Shown here: one piece after another, positions 25,452 to 35,073 of the stretch | Layout of the letters: every line of letters starts with the position of its first letter | Position numbering within the stretch: the stretch's first letter is position 1 | Origin: Neobacillus driksii | Lineage (GTDB): Bacteria > Bacillota > Bacilli > Bacillales > Cytobacillaceae | DNA: 64,000 nucleotides | NCBI RefSeq assembly: GCF_013409995.1 | Contig: NZ_JACCBX010000001.1 | Coordinates: forward strand, 58,834-122,833 | Reading direction: 5' to 3' | The notes under the pieces: model-generated | What the model was told of the DNA's origin: nothing | Database searches by the model: none | Seen by the model: the letters and a program-made list of their open reading frames with translations, nothing else | Program-made: the position numbers and the translations under genes

Positions 25452-26867
25452 TTATTGACTTAACTTTCTTATATTAAAATTGTCTCTTAATAACGTCCAG
25501 TTTGACGGATATGGATATCCTAATGCCCAGTAACTGATTCCGCGAAGTTTGAATTCTTTTGCCAAGTCGAATTTTGCTTGGGCACTTCGAGCGTCTTCAA
25601 ACCAAACTTCATGCCCGCGTCCTTGTTCATCGACGTAGCGGAAATATGGTGATTGGGTGAGGGTGTCATATTGAATGGCGGCACCGTATTTTACGGCTCG
25701 AGCAACTGCTTCTTGCGTACTAAATGTTTCAGCCTCCTGCCCTTGAACATGTGGGGTAAGCCAATCTCGAGCATAAATTTGAAATCCTAAGAATATTTTT
25801 TCTGCTGGCATGACTGATAGAGCATACTCCACGACACGTCTCATTTGGTTAACCGGTGAGATTGCTTGCGGCGGGCCAAGACGATATCCCCACTCATAGG
25901 TCATGAGCACAACGAAATCGGCAATTCGACCATGTGCCTCGTAATCATGGGCCTCATATAACAGACCGGCTTGTGTTGCACTCAATTTTGGAGCTACGGC
26001 GGTTGAGACAAAATAGCCTCGTGGATGAAGGCGGTCGACGGTGAGCTGAAGAAATTGATTGTAATTCACCCGGTCAGCCGGTAATACATTTTCAAAATCA
26101 ATGTTTACTCCCCGGTATCCCTTTTCCTCCATAATCCGTAGAACATTGGTAATGACTTTTTCTCGTATTTCCGGACTAGCCAAAATGGTATGGGCTACAT
26201 TGGAGCCGGCTGCAGTTGAAGTAAAGTTTGTAATCGACATCATCGGTACGACGTTTTCTGCTATGGCGGCTTGAATCATTAAATCGTCGCGTACTGGCTG
26301 CAAGTCCCCGCTTTCATTAATAAGATAGGCAAAAGGACTGGCATACGTAAGGAAGTCACCAAGTTCATGTATGGTTTGGGCACCTGAGGCGTCTGCTTGA
26401 TAGGAATAAGCATTTACTTCAATGGTTGGTTTCTGCACTGGAATTCTGAGTTGTAAACCCGGGTAAATAAGGTTTGGATTTTGTATCTGATTCTCGCTGA
26501 TAAGAGCTTGAACGGTAACTCCATATCGGTTAGCCACTTGCCATAACGTTTCTCCCGGCTGGATAGTGTGGATTCTTGACGGAATTAATAGGCGGGTTCC
26601 AGGATACAAAACATTTGGATTGGTGATTTGATTTGCCTGGATAATTGAATTAATTGTCACACCATATTGTTGTGAAATGGACCATAACGTTTCACCGCTT
26701 TTTATGACGTGCCACGTCCCTGGTACTAGTACGACTAAAGACTGTCCAACCACCAGCTGGTTTGGGTTTTGCAGACCGTTTCCTTCGATAATTCCATTCA
26801 TACTCACATTATAACGATTGGCAATTTGCCAAAGTGATTCTCCGCTCCGGACAACATGTATAACCAA
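25452..26867 (-). CDS. LysM-GH18 peptidoglycan hydrolase (YaaH/SleL type)
   Basis: A 471-residue protein with three LysM modules at about 1-48, 52-96 and 97-142, followed by a GH18 domain to the C-terminus. The GH18 acid is visible in GVNIDFENVL (DxxDxDxE-type motif). SleL/YaaH homologues are spore cortex N-acetylglucosaminidases and usually have two LysM modules, so a third is unusual. There is no signal peptide, as in those spore proteins, which reach the spore from the mother cell. The TTG start follows GGGGGCGATCTT. It is the clearest spore-former marker in the window. Confidence 0.88.
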   Translation of the reverse strand: MVIHVVRSGESLWQIANRYNVSMNGIIEGNGLQNPNQLVVGQSLVVLVPGTWHVIKSGETLWSISQQYGVTINSIIQANQITNPNVLYPGTRLLIPSRIHTIQPGETLWQVANRYGVTVQALISENQIQNPNLIYPGLQLRIPVQKPTIEVNAYSYQADASGAQTIHELGDFLTYASPFAYLINESGDLQPVRDDLMIQAAIAENVVPMMSITNFTSTAAGSNVAHTILASPEIREKVITNVLRIMEEKGYRGVNIDFENVLPADRVNYNQFLQLTVDRLHPRGYFVSTAVAPKLSATQAGLLYEAHDYEAHGRIADFVVLMTYEWGYRLGPPQAISPVNQMRRVVEYALSVMPAEKIFLGFQIYARDWLTPHVQGQEAETFSTQEAVARAVKYGAAIQYDTLTQSPYFRYVDEQGRGHEVWFEDARSAQAKFDLAKEFKLRGISYWALGYPYPSNWTLLRDNFNIRKLSQ

Positions 26868-27187
26868 AAGATCGCCCCCTACTTTTCCACCAATAATGTA
26901 CTATATGTAGTAATGGGCATTGTGTCATCTGTCTAGATAAAGGAGTTTTTTCGTTATTTATAGAAGAGTAATACCGAGATTAAGGCGTATGATTGTTTCT
27001 ACCTATACTATAAACGGGGAAAATTTAAAGTTGCTCTCCAACGACGCTAAATCTAGTGTGTTCAACATTCCGCCATAACATTTTAAACAAACTGTGAACT
27101 TAACACTGTACCCATGTTATTAACTATCAAAATCCAATATAGTGTAAGTATAAAGAACAAACAAATTATGAAAAGGCGGAATGACTT
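26868..27187. other. Divergent intergenic region with duplicated doxX leader
   Basis: No gene is seen. From 27054 (TAGTGTGTTCAACATTCCG) to the doxX start at 27188 the sequence closely matches 31527-31660 before the other intact copy, including a TATAGTGTAAGTAT promoter-like segment and AAAGGCGGAATGACTT as ribosome site. The 26868-27053 part holds TACTA/TAGTA dyads near the LysM-GH18 start but no firm signal. Confidence 0.6.
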
Positions 27188-27691
27188 ATGTTTAACAAAT
27201 TCTTAAGAGAAAATAAAATCTCTGCAGCTATCTTAACTGTTATTCGGTTATACCTTGGTTACGCTTGGTTCACAGCTGGTTTTCATAAACTTACAGGCGG
27301 CTTTGACGCTTCAGGATTTTTGAAAGGTGCAACAGCTAATCCCGTTAAAGGTCCAGATGGCACTATGGTTTATGCTTGGTATGTAGATTTCTTAAAACAC
27401 TTTGCCTTGCCAAACATTGATGTATTCAACTTCATCGTTCCTTGGGGCGAAACGTTAATCGGTTTAGGACTACTTCTAGGATGCTTAACAACAGCAGCTA
27501 TGTTCTTCGGTTTATTAATGAATTTCAGCTTCTTCTTAGCAGGAACAGTATCTCATAACCCAACAGACATTTTCTTAGGCTTCATCATCTTAACAGCAGG
27601 TTACAATGCTGGCAGAATCGGTTTAGACCGCTGGGTAGTACCATTCTTTAACAAAACAGTTGGAAAAACCAAGACAAAGTCAGCTGCATAA
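27188..27691 (+). CDS. DoxX family membrane protein, copy 2
   Basis: A 167-residue protein with four hydrophobic segments, of the DoxX/DoxD (CatD-like) family of small quinone-linked membrane proteins often tied to redox or quinone stress. It is nearly identical to the copy at 31661 and to the truncated copy at 21914; the main differences are VDFLKHFALP against VHFLDSFALP and the C-terminal tail. AGGCGG precedes the ATG. The leader and terminator are also duplicated, so each copy is an independent transcription unit. Confidence 0.9.
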   Translation: MFNKFLRENKISAAILTVIRLYLGYAWFTAGFHKLTGGFDASGFLKGATANPVKGPDGTMVYAWYVDFLKHFALPNIDVFNFIVPWGETLIGLGLLLGCLTTAAMFFGLLMNFSFFLAGTVSHNPTDIFLGFIILTAGYNAGRIGLDRWVVPFFNKTVGKTKTKSAA

Positions 27692-27702
27692 GTGGTAACA
27701 AA

Positions 27703-27737
27703 AAAAAGACGATTCGTCCCTCTCGAATCGTCTTTTT
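27703..27737. terminator. Bidirectional terminator between doxX copy 2 and the MFS gene
   Basis: AAAAAGACGATTCG (27703-27716) and CGAATCGTCTTTTT (27724-27737) form a 14-bp stem with T tracts in both orientations; it lies between convergent genes. Confidence 0.92.
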
Positions 27738-27745
27738 GCTATTCC

Positions 27746-28951
27746 TTATACATACCTATTCCGACCGGACAACATTCCAAATACCACAATGACCATTGAA
27801 ACGACAATCAAGGTAACGATGGGAAGGGTCCAAGAATGCGCCATATCATATAAATAGCCAATAAACAAAGGACCCACTGCTGCAAGCATGTAACCTGTTG
27901 ATTGTGTCATTCCAGATAACTCAGCAGCTTGATTAGCACTCCGAGCACGAAGACCAATATAGCTTAGCGCTAAGGGAAAGGCTCCTCCCAACGCGAATCC
28001 GATTAAGGCAATACTCATGATTAAAACCGGATACGATGAACCTAACAGTAATCCACTATAACCAACAATGGAGAACATCCCTAACATGAATGCAATCCAT
28101 ACCTGTGATTGAGAACGTCCTGCGAGGACAGGAATGAAGAAACTTGCCGGTAATCCTACTAGCTGGGTAAAGGACAGCATCCAACCAGCAGTTTTCATGC
28201 TCATTCCATGACTATGCAAGATCTCAGGCAGCCAAGAAATCGTTACATAAAATAAAAAGGACTGAAATCCCATAAAAATGGCGATTTGCCATGCCAGAGG
28301 AGTGCGCCACATTGTATTGGTGGTAGAACCCTCCTGCTGCTTAATGGCTCTCGAATGATCCCTTAGATTATTTTTTCGAAGAAGTATCCACACTAGGATT
28401 GCCACCACCACCGGTATGGTCCATACAATTTGTGCCCCTTGCCACCCAAGGTTCAAATCGATTGCTAAAGGAATACTGATCCCTGAGGCTAAGGACGCGA
28501 TTAATCCCATCGATGTTGAATAAACACTGGTCATTAAACCGAATTTGTGTGGAAACTTATCCTTCACAACCGCTGGTAACAAAACATTTCCAATTGCAAT
28601 TCCCATTCCCGCCAAAAGAGTTCCGGTGAAAAGGAAAAAGGTCATCGGGATGGACCGGATCGCAATGCCAATTAAAAGAAATGATAACCCTATTATTAAG
28701 GTTAATTCATTTGTGACCCGAGACGCTATTTTGGGAACGAGTGGAGACATGACCGCGAAAACCACTAAAGGCAAGCTCATCAATAAACCTGCACTCCAAT
28801 GTGCCAGACCTACATCCTCCTGAATCATCCCCACTAACGGTCCGAGCGATGTAATCGCTGGGCGCAGATTAAAGGCAATAAGGACAATCCCGGCAATAAA
28901 AAAATATATATAAGTTGATTTTGTATTTGCTTTTGATTCTAATAACTCCAA
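27746..28951 (-). CDS. MFS transporter, CynX/NimT-like
   Basis: A 401-residue major facilitator with about 12 membrane segments. The N-terminal LRPAITSLGPLVG and the overall pattern are those of the CynX/NimT (cyanate or 2-nitroimidazole) subfamily. The start is TTG with GAGGAG upstream; no ATG is available nearby. It is monocistronic and convergent with doxX. Substrate unknown. Confidence 0.88.
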   Translation of the reverse strand: MELLESKANTKSTYIYFFIAGIVLIAFNLRPAITSLGPLVGMIQEDVGLAHWSAGLLMSLPLVVFAVMSPLVPKIASRVTNELTLIIGLSFLLIGIAIRSIPMTFFLFTGTLLAGMGIAIGNVLLPAVVKDKFPHKFGLMTSVYSTSMGLIASLASGISIPLAIDLNLGWQGAQIVWTIPVVVAILVWILLRKNNLRDHSRAIKQQEGSTTNTMWRTPLAWQIAIFMGFQSFLFYVTISWLPEILHSHGMSMKTAGWMLSFTQLVGLPASFFIPVLAGRSQSQVWIAFMLGMFSIVGYSGLLLGSSYPVLIMSIALIGFALGGAFPLALSYIGLRARSANQAAELSGMTQSTGYMLAAVGPLFIGYLYDMAHSWTLPIVTLIVVSMVIVVFGMLSGRNRYV

Positions 28952-29108
28952 AAAAGCAACTCCTCTCTATAAAACAAACCTTATAAATTATAGCATAGTC
29001 AAGATAAATCCCATTACTTTTTACCGTTAGTAAATCAACTTGTCCACACCATTCTTTACTCAATCGAATAAGCTAGTGTGATAGACAGGAATCGAAAGGG
29101 GTGGCATT

Positions 29109-29555
29109 GTGGGCAGAAGGTTAAAGATCGCGATGATTTCACCAGGTACTTTTCCGATTTCTGGTGGAAAATCTAGTTCGATTGAGATGTTAATGAAGAA
29201 ACTGGCAAATCTTTTTCAAAAAGAGGCATATGTTTTTATGTTTGGAAAAGGGTTTAGGAAGCAGCCTGAATGGGAAACGAAGGGTTCCATTACTTACTAT
29301 CGTTATACCTCTTCCAAGGCTAAAACGTATATAAACCAAAGTATTGACCAGCTGAAGGTAATAAAGCCGGATATTATTCATATTGAAAACCGCCCTCGAT
29401 TTGCCAAGGCCGTCCGTTTAGCAATCCCAAACGACAAAATCAGCTTGTACTTTGGGATATTGGTTAATGGAGAGTTTCAGTTTGAGAGAAATCTAGACCA
29501 AATTGAATGGGTAATCTCTGAGCAAGGCAGAATAGGATTCAAGATTTCTGCATAA
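29109..29555 (+). pseudogene. N-terminal remnant of a family 4 glycosyltransferase
   Basis: The 148-residue frame begins like a GT4 family enzyme (LKIAMISPGTFPISGGKSSS, then PDIIHIENRPRF) but stops where the donor-binding half should begin; full members have about 370-400 residues. The next gene is also a remnant, so a larger polysaccharide or spore-coat glycan cluster has been deleted here. The start is a GTG after AAAGGGGTGG. Confidence 0.8.
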
Positions 29556-29591
29556 GAGAATCGTAACCTTATTGGTGGAAGGCTGATGTGA

Positions 29592-29988
29592 ATGCAGAGC
29601 TGGAAAAATAAAAATGTATTTGTGACTGGCAGCACAGGGTTCGTAGGAAGTCATTTGGTGCAGGACTACTGCGATTAGGCGCAAATGTAACTACGCTTGT
29701 TAGAAAACGAAATGGAAAGCAGTCAGATTACAGGCGAAGCCTTCCACATCAGCTATGAAAGGCCACAGAGTGTTTTGGAAGTGGTCGATAACATTACAAA
29801 GTTGATGAACAGCGATTTAGTGCCGATTATTCAAAATCAAAGTAATCTTGAACCAAAACTTGAGTGCGGCAAAAGCCAGGAACTTGTTGGACTGGAAACC
29901 GGTGTATGACTTTGAATCTGGTTTGAGAAGAACAATTGATTGGTATCAAAAGTATTTCTCCAATAAAACAGACCATGTCGACACCTGA
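29592..29988 (+). pseudogene. Deleted and frameshifted NAD-dependent sugar-nucleotide epimerase/dehydratase
   Basis: The 5' end reads MQSWKNKNVFVTGSTGFVGS (NAD-binding motif), then a lost base near 29663 shifts the frame into GLLRLGANVTTLVRK. Most of the middle is missing. From about 29730 another frame encodes GEAFHISYERPQSVLEVVDN, and a further shift near 29857 gives LSAAKARNLLDWKPVYDFES, the C-terminal end of the CDP-glucose 4,6-dehydratase-like family. At least three lesions are visible, so this is a decayed gene. Confidence 0.88.
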
Positions 29989-29998
29989 CATGGTCTGT
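29970..29998 (+). terminator. Terminator at the end of the dehydratase remnant
   Basis: AGACCATGTC (29970-29979) and GACATGGTCT (29987-29996) form a perfect 10-bp stem; the T tract after it is short. Confidence 0.55.
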
Positions 29999-30051
29999 TC
30001 ATGTAAAACAAAATTGGATGTATTTTTACGTGTCGTCTTATCTCAAAAGGG

Positions 30052-30592
30052 TTATTTTAATCTTAGTTTTTTAATTGCTTTAATTAATAGTATTGTATAC
30101 CCCACAAGGATTCCGTATCCCACAAAGATGATCAGAATAGGGACATAATCAGGCGTGCTTGGTGAATGTGTAGAAAACGCTGCTAATAGAAGTGGCATGA
30201 CTGGCAGCATAAGAGCGGCAGGACCGGTACTAATTACCAGAACAACACCTGCTCCTATTACGATCCATGGCCAAACTAGCTTTTTGGCAGCAGGTTGTAT
30301 CTGAGAGATCGATTCTGGTGAAACTTCGACATGGGGTACAACTTGGTTATTTTTAACCTGTTGATATGCCTTTTATGGCTGAATAAGCCTTCTTCATCCC
30401 CAAAATCGTCAAAGCGAGAATGCCAAGGGCGAAAACGAAATAAAAGATTGAAAAAGTACTAAACTCGTCTGGTTTCCACAGAGGGATGGCAACAGTTATC
30501 AGCATACCTGGAGCCGCTTTTAGTAAAAATATCCCACCGCCAATCAGGACAAACCAAGCCCAAAAAGGGTTCTCTATTTTTGATTGATTCAT
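30052..30592 (-). pseudogene. Membrane protein split by a one-base frameshift
   Basis: The first frame (79 residues, two membrane segments) stops at GISTG. The downstream sequence stays open in the next frame and continues KAYQQVKNNQVVPHVEVSPE, then two more membrane segments ending IKKLRLK at 30052. No start codon exists for the second frame, and the span of 541 bases is one base over a multiple of three. Removing one base from the A4 run (TTTT at 30371-30374 on the plus strand) restores a single protein of about 179 residues with four membrane segments. It is either a recent frameshift or a sequencing error. Family not recognised. Confidence 0.75.
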
Positions 30593-30921
30593 TTAGTAGT
30601 CTCCTATAGTATTTTACTACTATTAAATAAAGAGTTGTAAAAAAAGGAAATTATTAGGCGGGTGCATTGGCTATTCCTCGACAAAAAGTTTTCTTAGAAA
30701 CTGTTAAAAGTTCGATTTTTTTAATGGTTTGTAGTAGTTTTAATTAAACGATTCGCGGGGGTGTAAACAGTCAGAGTTTGTCGGGAGGTACATAGTCGCA
30801 AAATTTGAGAATATGTTAATGAAGGGCTGTTTTCGTGAGCATTGTTGTTAAAATCTTAAAGCCGAATTTAACGTGGATTGAGAAAAAAAGCCTAATGAAT
30901 AATTGGAGGTGTGGGTGGAAG
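30593..30921. other. Intergenic region without recognised features
   Basis: The region lies between the frameshifted membrane gene and the DinB-family gene. The frame of the latter is open upstream to a GTG at 30835, but length matching places its start at 30922. No clear promoter or repeat is seen. Confidence 0.4.
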
Positions 30922-31443
30922 ATGGAAGAGTTACGATATCCGATTGGAATATTTTCTTTTGAGAATCCTTTGACAATGGAAGTGGTTGATAATTGGGTGA
31001 AGGAAATTGAAGTTGCACCATTTCAACTAAGAGAGGCAGTAAGGAATTTAAGTGAGGAACAGCTCGATACACCTTACCGTCTAGGAGGATGGACGGTTCG
31101 CCAAGTTGTTCATCACATTGCAGACAGTCATATGAACAGCTATATTCGATTCAAATTAGCGCTTACGGAAGATCAGCCAACCATTAAACCTTATTTCGAG
31201 GATAGGTGGGCGGAACTTCCGGATTCGGAGTTACCGGTTGAAATTTCGTTGTCCCTCCTAGAAGCATTGCATGGGCGGTGGGTAACATTGCTGCGTTCTT
31301 TGAATGAATCTGATTTTGAAAAAACTTTCATCCATCCTGATTCCGGTGTTCAAACAGTAGGGAACACCATTGGAATATATGCATGGCATGGACGTCATCA
31401 TATTGCTCATATCACCTCACTAAGTAATCGACTTGGATGGTAA
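30922..31443 (+). CDS. YfiT/BstA family DinB-like metal-dependent hydrolase (bacillithiol transferase type)
   Basis: A 173-residue four-helix DinB-fold protein. It matches B. subtilis YfiT (BstA) closely, including [20 protein letters not shown] and [10 protein letters not shown], which supply the metal-binding His residues. YfiT-type proteins are candidate bacillithiol S-transferases. The ATG at 30922 is chosen because the protein then begins EELRYPIG like YfiT and has the same 173-residue length; GGTGGAAG precedes it. Confidence 0.88.
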   Translation: MEELRYPIGIFSFENPLTMEVVDNWVKEIEVAPFQLREAVRNLSEEQLDTPYRLGGWTVRQVVHHIADSHMNSYIRFKLALTEDQPTIKPYFEDRWAELPDSELPVEISLSLLEALHGRWVTLLRSLNESDFEKTFIHPDSGVQTVGNTIGIYAWHGRHHIAHITSLSNRLGW

Positions 31444-31526
31444 CTGGAGACCGACTTTTCTATAGAGTTGGTCTGTTTTTTGATACCGATTTTTAATGTA
31501 AGTCCTGCTCAAAATTACTGCGATTT

Positions 31527-31660
31527 TAGTGTGTTCAACATTCCGTCATATCATTTCAAACAAACTGTGAACTTTTTACTATACCTATGTTACTAACTAT
31601 CAAATTCTAATATAGTGTAAGTATCAAGAACAAGTTAAATATTGAAAGGCGGAATGACTT
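31527..31660 (+). repeat. Duplicated doxX leader
   Basis: This 134-base leader matches 27054-27187 over its whole length with scattered changes and a few small gaps, including the CAAACTGTGAACTT and TATAGTGTAAGTAT segments. The conservation of non-coding sequence points to a shared promoter and operator. Confidence 0.85.
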
Positions 31661-32158
31661 ATGTTTAACAAATTTTTACGAGAAAATAAGATTTCAGCAG
31701 CTATTTTAACCGTTATTCGTTTATACCTTGGCTACTCTTGGTTCACAGCTGGTTTTCATAAATTAACAGGCGGATTTGACGCTGCCGGATTCCTAAAAGG
31801 AGCGATTGCGAATCCCGTAAAAGGTCCAGATGGCAATATGGTTTATAGCTGGTACGTTCACTTCTTAGATAGCTTTGCTTTACCAAACATTGATGTGTTT
31901 AACTTCATCGTTCCTTGGGGCGAAACATTGATTGGTTTAGGACTACTACTAGGTTGCTTAACAACTGCGGCGATGTTCTTTGGTTTAGTGATGAACTTCA
32001 GCTTTTTCTTAGCAGGAACTGTATCTCATAACCCAACCGACATTTTCTTAGGCTTCATCATCTTAGCAGCAGGCTTCAACGCTGGTAAATATGGTTTAGA
32101 CCGCTGGGTGGTTCCATTCATCCGCAAAACTGTTGGAAAAGCAAAAGTAACAGCATAG
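31661..32158 (+). CDS. DoxX family membrane protein, copy 3
   Basis: A 165-residue four-segment membrane protein, nearly identical to the copy at 27188. The truncated copy at 21914 matches this one best (GAIANPVKGPDGNMVYSWYV). AGGCGG precedes the ATG. As with copy 2, the leader and terminator are duplicated with the gene. Confidence 0.92.
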   Translation: MFNKFLRENKISAAILTVIRLYLGYSWFTAGFHKLTGGFDAAGFLKGAIANPVKGPDGNMVYSWYVHFLDSFALPNIDVFNFIVPWGETLIGLGLLLGCLTTAAMFFGLVMNFSFFLAGTVSHNPTDIFLGFIILAAGFNAGKYGLDRWVVPFIRKTVGKAKVTA

Positions 32159-32170
32159 TGTGTAACAACA

Positions 32171-32205
32171 AAAAAGACGATTCGTCCCCCTCGAATCGTC
32201 TTTTT
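32171..32205. terminator. Bidirectional terminator between doxX copy 3 and glcF
   Basis: AAAAAGACGATTCG (32171-32184) and CGAATCGTCTTTTT (32192-32205); the same stem as after the other doxX copies. Confidence 0.92.
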
Positions 32206-32220
32206 GTGGTTTTAGTTTGC

Positions 32221-32280
32221 AACGCCGATATATTCCGATTATTGCCGATATAATGCAATTAACGCCGATATAGCTCCAAA
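32221..32280. repeat. Three 20-bp units around GCCGATATA
   Basis: GCCGATATA occurs at 32224, 32244 and 32264, exactly 20 bases apart, with similar flanks (AACGCCGATATA / ATTGCCGATATA). It is a short tandem repeat between convergent genes; no function is evident. Confidence 0.6.
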
Positions 32281-32296
32281 GTGCCCAAAACGTATT

Positions 32297-33619
32297 TTAC
32301 TTCACTGCTTCGGCAAGCAAATCCACGATATGAACAGCACGCATTTTATCAGACAAACCCTCGCGCTCAATTCCTAGCTGCATTTGCAGCAAGCACCCAG
32401 GGTTAGCCGTTACGATGGTGGTGGCATGTGTGGCTTTTGCCTGGACCATTTTATAGTCGAGCATGACCATCGACATTTCGGACTCGACGATATTATAGAT
32501 ACCAGCAGACCCACAGCAGCGGTCCGCTTCTTTCATTTCTTTGAACTGGACCCCTTTGATTGCCCCCAACAATGTTCGTGGTGCGGAAGCCGTTTTCATC
32601 ACATTTCGTAAATGACAGGAATCCTGATAAGTAATAACCTGAGCAGGAAGCTCTAGTTTTACTTTTTTATGAAAAGAAACGGCCACTAGTATTTCAGAAA
32701 TATCCTTTATCTTCAATTTGAACGCCAAAGCGCGTTCTTTCCAAACCGGGTCGTCCTTCAGCAGGTGATCATAATCAACAAGGAAAGCTCCGCATCCGCC
32801 AGCATTGGTAATAATAAAATCTACACCCAGGTCTTCAAATGCCGCAATATTTTTCTTGGCAAGCTCTTTCGCGCCATTCTTTTCACCGCTATGCCCGTGC
32901 AAAGCTCCACAGCATGTTTGCTGCTTCGGAATCACAATCTCACAGCCAGCTAATTGCAATAATTTCATGGTAGCGTCGTTTGTTTTCATGAACATGGTAT
33001 CCATTAAACAGCCGCTGAAAAATGCAACTCTATGAACTTTCTCCGCAATCGCCGGCAGATGTTCAGGCCGGTTTTTCATTTCTTTCAGCGTTGGAACCTT
33101 AGGAAGCACTTTTTCCATCGTGGCTAAATTGTCAGGTAACAACCCTAAATAGCCTGTTTTGCGCGCAAGGGTTCGAATCCCGGACCGCTGATAGAAACCT
33201 AGAAGGCCGACCATATTACGCATACGATTTTGATGAGGGAATAACCCTTCAAAGACCGTTTTTCTAACAGCTCTGACAGGTAAAGAGTGTTTTTTATTTT
33301 GATTAATAATATCTCTTGCTTCTTCAAGTAAATGGCCATAATTAACGCCGGAAGGGCAGACGGGCTCACAAGCTCGGCAGCCGAGGCAAAGCTCGAGTGA
33401 ACGCTCAAAATCCTCATCCGGTTCAACGATGCCGTCAACCACGGCTTTCATCATCGCGATTCTGCCACGCGGTGAATGCGACTCCTTATAACCTGATTCA
33501 ATATACGTTGGGCAGGTTGGCAGGCAAAAGCCACAGCGCATACAGTTTAAGAGTTCATCCTCGTTCATCCGCTCTTTGAATTGCTGTTGAATTTTTTCTT
33601 GTTCTACTAAGGTTGTCAT
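32297..33619 (-). CDS. glcF: Glycolate oxidase iron-sulfur subunit
   Basis: A 440-residue protein with two 4Fe-4S motifs (CMRCGFCLPTCPTY near residue 25 and CLGCRACEPVCPSG near residue 79) and two CCG cysteine-rich domains (TCCGALHG and RCCGSAG). It carries electrons from GlcD to the respiratory chain. Its start overlaps the glcD stop by four bases, so the two are translationally coupled. B. subtilis ysfC-ysfD have the same arrangement. Confidence 0.93.
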   Translation of the reverse strand: MTTLVEQEKIQQQFKERMNEDELLNCMRCGFCLPTCPTYIESGYKESHSPRGRIAMMKAVVDGIVEPDEDFERSLELCLGCRACEPVCPSGVNYGHLLEEARDIINQNKKHSLPVRAVRKTVFEGLFPHQNRMRNMVGLLGFYQRSGIRTLARKTGYLGLLPDNLATMEKVLPKVPTLKEMKNRPEHLPAIAEKVHRVAFFSGCLMDTMFMKTNDATMKLLQLAGCEIVIPKQQTCCGALHGHSGEKNGAKELAKKNIAAFEDLGVDFIITNAGGCGAFLVDYDHLLKDDPVWKERALAFKLKIKDISEILVAVSFHKKVKLELPAQVITYQDSCHLRNVMKTASAPRTLLGAIKGVQFKEMKEADRCCGSAGIYNIVESEMSMVMLDYKMVQAKATHATTIVTANPGCLLQMQLGIEREGLSDKMRAVHIVDLLAEAVK

Positions 33620-35028
33620 CTGGTAATCACCACGCGTTTCTTGCTGTCTTTCGCAAAGACTTTTCCAGGGTTCATAATGTTATTCGGATCAAAGGCATGT
33701 TTGATCCCCAGCATCGCCGCGATTCCCTCTTTTTTCAGCTTCCACTCAAGATATGGAGCCTTCATCGCGCCTACTCCGTGCTCGCCGGTAATCGTTCCGC
33801 CCAATTCAATCGCTTTTTCAAAAATTTCCGCGAAGGCCTTTTCGACTCTTTCCATTTCTTCATGGTTTCTAGCATCTGTTGCACAGGTAGGGTGGAGATT
33901 CCCGTCGCCAGCGTGGCCAAAGGTACAAATCGTCAACTGATATTTTTCAGTAATTTCATTAATCGCTTTTACCATATTGGCAATTTCTGAGCGAGGAACG
34001 GTTGCGTCTTCTAAAATGGTTGTCGGTGCTAAACGAGCAACTGCTGAGAGTGCCGCACGTCTTGCTGTTCTAAGTGCCATTGCTTCTTCTTCTGTTGCTG
34101 CAATTTGAATCGATACAGCATTTTCGAGCTTACATACTTCTGCTATTTTTTGAATATCTCTCTCGACGACTTCAGGCGGACCATCCTGTTCAATTAACAG
34201 AACCGCTTGAACATCTGTTGGCAGCCCAATTTGAGCATAGTCTTCGACTACTTTTAATGTAGCTTGATCCAAAAACTCAAGCGTGGTCGGAATGATTTTG
34301 TTAGCAATAATTTTTGAAACAGAACGAGCAGCCGCGGACAGGTCCTGATAAAGTGCGAGCATCGTTTTCCGTGTTTCCGGCATTGGAATCAGCTTCAAGG
34401 TCGCTTCGGTGATGACACCAAGCGTTCCTTCAGAACCGACAAATAAACGTGTCAAATCGTAACCGGCAACATCCTTAGCGAGCTTACCGCCGGTGCGAAT
34501 GATATCGCCATTTGGCAGAACGGCTTCAAGACCGATTACATAATCTCTCGTTACGCCATATTTGAGACCGCGCAAGCCGCCGGAATTCTCATTGATATTG
34601 CCGCCAATCGTAGAGATTTTCATTGAACTTGGATCAGGCGGATAGAAAAGACCCTTTTCCTCAATGGCATGAATCATATCCAGCGTAATCACACCAGGCT
34701 GAACGGTAATCGTTAGATTTTCCTCGTCAATCTCGAGAATTTTGTTCATATGTTTAAAAAGAAGAACGATCCCGCCTTCGGTTGGGCAAGTTCCTGCACA
34801 CAGGTTAGTTCCCGACCCGCGCGGAACAATCGGAACTTCGTATTGATTACAAATTTTCAGTATTTCTGAAACATCCTCTGTATTTCGCGGGCTGATGACA
34901 GCGTTCGGCATTGACTGGAAGTTAGGTGTTGCATCATAGGAATAGACTAAACGTTCTATTTTAGAATCATCGAAGTTTTTTTCCGTAACAATGGTAATCA
35001 ATTTTTGTTTTACTTCATTCGAGAGCAT
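33616..35028 (-). CDS. glcD: Glycolate oxidase subunit, FAD-linked
   Basis: A 470-residue FAD-binding (PCMH-type) oxidase. The FAD site is visible in VPRGSGTNLCAG, and the C-terminal half is an FAD-oxidase domain with FGHAGDGNLH and GEHGVGAMK. It oxidises glycolate or a related 2-hydroxy acid. It is the first gene of a two-gene operon, with a CdaR-type regulator upstream in the same orientation but separated by a terminator. Confidence 0.93.
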   Translation of the reverse strand: MLSNEVKQKLITIVTEKNFDDSKIERLVYSYDATPNFQSMPNAVISPRNTEDVSEILKICNQYEVPIVPRGSGTNLCAGTCPTEGGIVLLFKHMNKILEIDEENLTITVQPGVITLDMIHAIEEKGLFYPPDPSSMKISTIGGNINENSGGLRGLKYGVTRDYVIGLEAVLPNGDIIRTGGKLAKDVAGYDLTRLFVGSEGTLGVITEATLKLIPMPETRKTMLALYQDLSAAARSVSKIIANKIIPTTLEFLDQATLKVVEDYAQIGLPTDVQAVLLIEQDGPPEVVERDIQKIAEVCKLENAVSIQIAATEEEAMALRTARRAALSAVARLAPTTILEDATVPRSEIANMVKAINEITEKYQLTICTFGHAGDGNLHPTCATDARNHEEMERVEKAFAEIFEKAIELGGTITGEHGVGAMKAPYLEWKLKKEGIAAMLGIKHAFDPNNIMNPGKVFAKDSKKRVVITR

Positions 35029-35073
35029 GCTATTTCCCCCAATTTCGTACTATTTTCATACTATCTAAAGTAT

